A stretch of DNA of 5,751 bases from Anaerolineales bacterium UBA4823 (GTDB lineage: Bacteria; Chloroflexota; Anaerolineae; Anaerolineales; UBA4823). Shown piece by piece: positions 5,216-5,751 of the stretch (positions are counted from its first letter, which is position 1; every line of letters starts with the position of its first letter). The DNA is taken from assembly GCA_002402275.1 (NCBI GenBank), contig DHFN01000113.1, forward strand, positions 1 to 5,751, given 5' to 3'. The position numbers and the translations under genes were made by a program. The notes beneath the pieces are model-generated. The model saw only the letters and a program-made list of their open reading frames with translations, had not been told where the DNA came from and made no database searches.

Positions 5216-5452
5216 TTATTTTTCCTGGGTATCTGAATCTCCGCAATACTCCTGCCATTCCTTGGCCAGCTCTGCAGGATTCTCATTCCCAAAGAAATAA
5301 CCTTCTATCAGCCATTTCTCAATTTCTTTCGTCTTGGCTTTCTTGAATTCCTTATTGCTTCCGGGATACACAATGTGAAAAATCTCATCTGCCGCTTTTT
5401 TCTTAATAGTATGTGTTTTTGGGATGTGATTTAGCGACCTGTTTTTTGTCAT
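5216..5452 (-). CDS. Small charged protein, function unknown
   Basis: The protein has 78 residues. The ATG at 5452 is preferred to the ATG at 5494 because GGGAG (5459-5463) precedes it by 6 nt, while the upstream ATG has no ribosome binding site. The N-terminal third is basic (TKNRSLNHIPKTHTIKKK). The middle reads ADEIFHIVYPGSNKEFKKAK. The C-terminal part, EIEKWLIEGYFFGNENPAEL then AKEWQEYCGDSD, is amphipathic and acidic. There is no signal peptide or membrane segment. The mixture of a basic N-terminus and short helices would suit a small DNA- or protein-binding factor such as an antitoxin or regulator, but no family is recognised. It points towards the HEPN-motif gene (convergent), about 300 bp away, and is preceded by a terminator-like hairpin at 5545-5568 on the same strand. 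Confidence 0.6.
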   Translation of the reverse strand: MTKNRSLNHIPKTHTIKKKAADEIFHIVYPGSNKEFKKAKTKEIEKWLIEGYFFGNENPAELAKEWQEYCGDSDTQEK

Positions 5453-5544
5453 TTGATACTCCCTTGGTCTACTAAAGAATATTTTACTTTGCATTAGTTG
5501 CAGGGAAAAGCGTCATTGGGAAGGATTGGATAACCGTCTACATT

Positions 5545-5568
5545 AAAAAAGCGCCATGAGAAAGGCGC
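5545..5568 (-). terminator. Intrinsic terminator upstream of the small gene
   Basis: On the minus strand GCGCC-TTTCTCAT-GGCGC (5551-5568) is followed by six T (5545-5550). It would end transcripts coming from the tRNA-like 3' half and tRNA-Pro to the right, before the small gene at 5452. Its right arm shares three bases with the hairpin at 5566-5582, so the two stems exclude each other. Confidence 0.65.
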
Positions 5569-5582
5569 ACCCGCAGGGTGCG
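5566..5582. repeat. Perfect 7-bp hairpin with CACCC-GCA-GGGTG core
   Basis: CGCACCC-GCA-GGGTGCG. The same CACCC-N3-GGGTG core, each time preceded by GCN, occurs inside two tRNA-like units (2573-2585 with loop ACC, 3352-3364 with loop TTG). This makes it one of the recurrent palindromes of the window. Confidence 0.55.
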
Positions 5583-5627
5583 TAAGGGATTCCTAAATTT
5601 CTCGCAGGAGATAGCAGATTAAAGAAA

Positions 5628-5665
5628 TTGCGTCCCCGGCGAGATTTGAACCCACAGCCGTAGGA
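5628..5665 (-). pseudogene. tRNA 3' half with normal T loop (unit C)
   Basis: On the minus strand: acceptor strand CGGGGAC (5632-5638), discriminator G (5631), then CAA. T stem GTGGG/CTCGC (5651-5655 and 5639-5643) closes an ordinary 7-nt loop TTCAAAT (5644-5650). Upstream GGATTCAAAAA-type sequence (plus strand) gives way to AT-rich DNA with no D arm or 5' acceptor, so only the 3' half exists. Acceptor and T stem match the family at 2726-2884 closely, but without the loop insertion. Such 3' halves are typical footprints of integration at tRNA genes. Confidence 0.5.
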
Positions 5666-5728
5666 TTCAAAAATAGATACTCAAAAAAGTGTAATAAAAA
5701 AAAGGTTGTTTGTGAGCAATTCTTTTTC

Positions 5729-5751
5729 TGGTCGGGGCGAGAGGATTCGAA
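5729..5751 (-). tRNA. tRNA-Pro, 3' end only (cut by window edge)
   Basis: On the minus strand the sequence ends CCTCT-CGCCCCG-A-CCA: CCA at 5729-5731, discriminator A at 5732, acceptor strand 5733-5739, T-stem strand 5740-5744 and a complete normal T loop TTCGAAT at 5745-5751, where the window stops. A CGGGGCG acceptor with discriminator A, encoded CCA and a GGAGG-type T stem is what bacterial tRNA-Pro usually shows. Unlike the Pro-like copies at 3145 and 3325, it has CCA and an unexpanded loop, so it is likely the functional gene. The isoacceptor cannot be told because the anticodon lies outside. Confidence 0.7.

Noticed and set aside
4998..5258. 86-codon minus-strand open frame
   Set aside because: It passes through the GC-rich stem-loop, overlaps the end of the small gene in another frame and has a low-complexity composition. 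No ribosome binding site.

Overview
The window looks like an accessory stretch of a bacterial chromosome. The long Thr/Ser/Pro linker after the lipobox in the lipoprotein, the TTG-started phosphodiesterase and the hairpin-rich intergenic DNA would suit an Anaerolineae-type Chloroflexota genome. That is inference from style, not a marker-gene result.

Layout from left to right. 1-471 (-) is the N-terminal part of an alkaline-phosphatase-superfamily phosphodiesterase that runs off the left edge. 472-1241 is a long divergent intergenic region with candidate promoters for both flanking genes and weak traces of decayed coding sequence. 1242-2312 (+) is a lipoprotein with a C-H-D transglutaminase-like domain. 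2396-3469 has no convincing protein gene. It holds a cluster of tRNA-like sequences, all on the minus strand: Pro-like copies at about 2966-3035, 3145-3228 and 3325-3469, a second family at 2489-2648, 2726-2884 and 2887-2931, and a partial copy at 2396-2448. Several keep acceptor, T and anticodon stems, but their loops are enlarged by small palindromic hairpins. 3795-4919 (+) is an AT-rich gene with a strong promoter and ribosome binding site. It encodes a helical protein with one TPR-like segment and a C-terminal HEPN-type R-x4-H motif. 5216-5452 (-) is an unrecognised 78-residue protein. 5628-5665 (-) is a tRNA 3' half with a normal T loop, and the window ends inside the 3' end of what looks like an intact tRNA-Pro gene (5729-5751, -).

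The HEPN gene and the small gene lie between two direct copies of the tRNA-Pro 3' end (a 16-bp identity at 3327-3342 and 5731-5746). This fits a small island built on tRNA-Pro, although no integrase is visible. The most unusual item is the tRNA-like cluster with hairpin-expanded loops. It could be a graveyard of tRNA copies repeatedly hit by a tiny palindromic element, or a family of structured RNAs. Stem-preserving base changes between two copies argue that folding was maintained for some time, but no copy has a recognisable anticodon. All folds were made by hand and need covariance-model testing.
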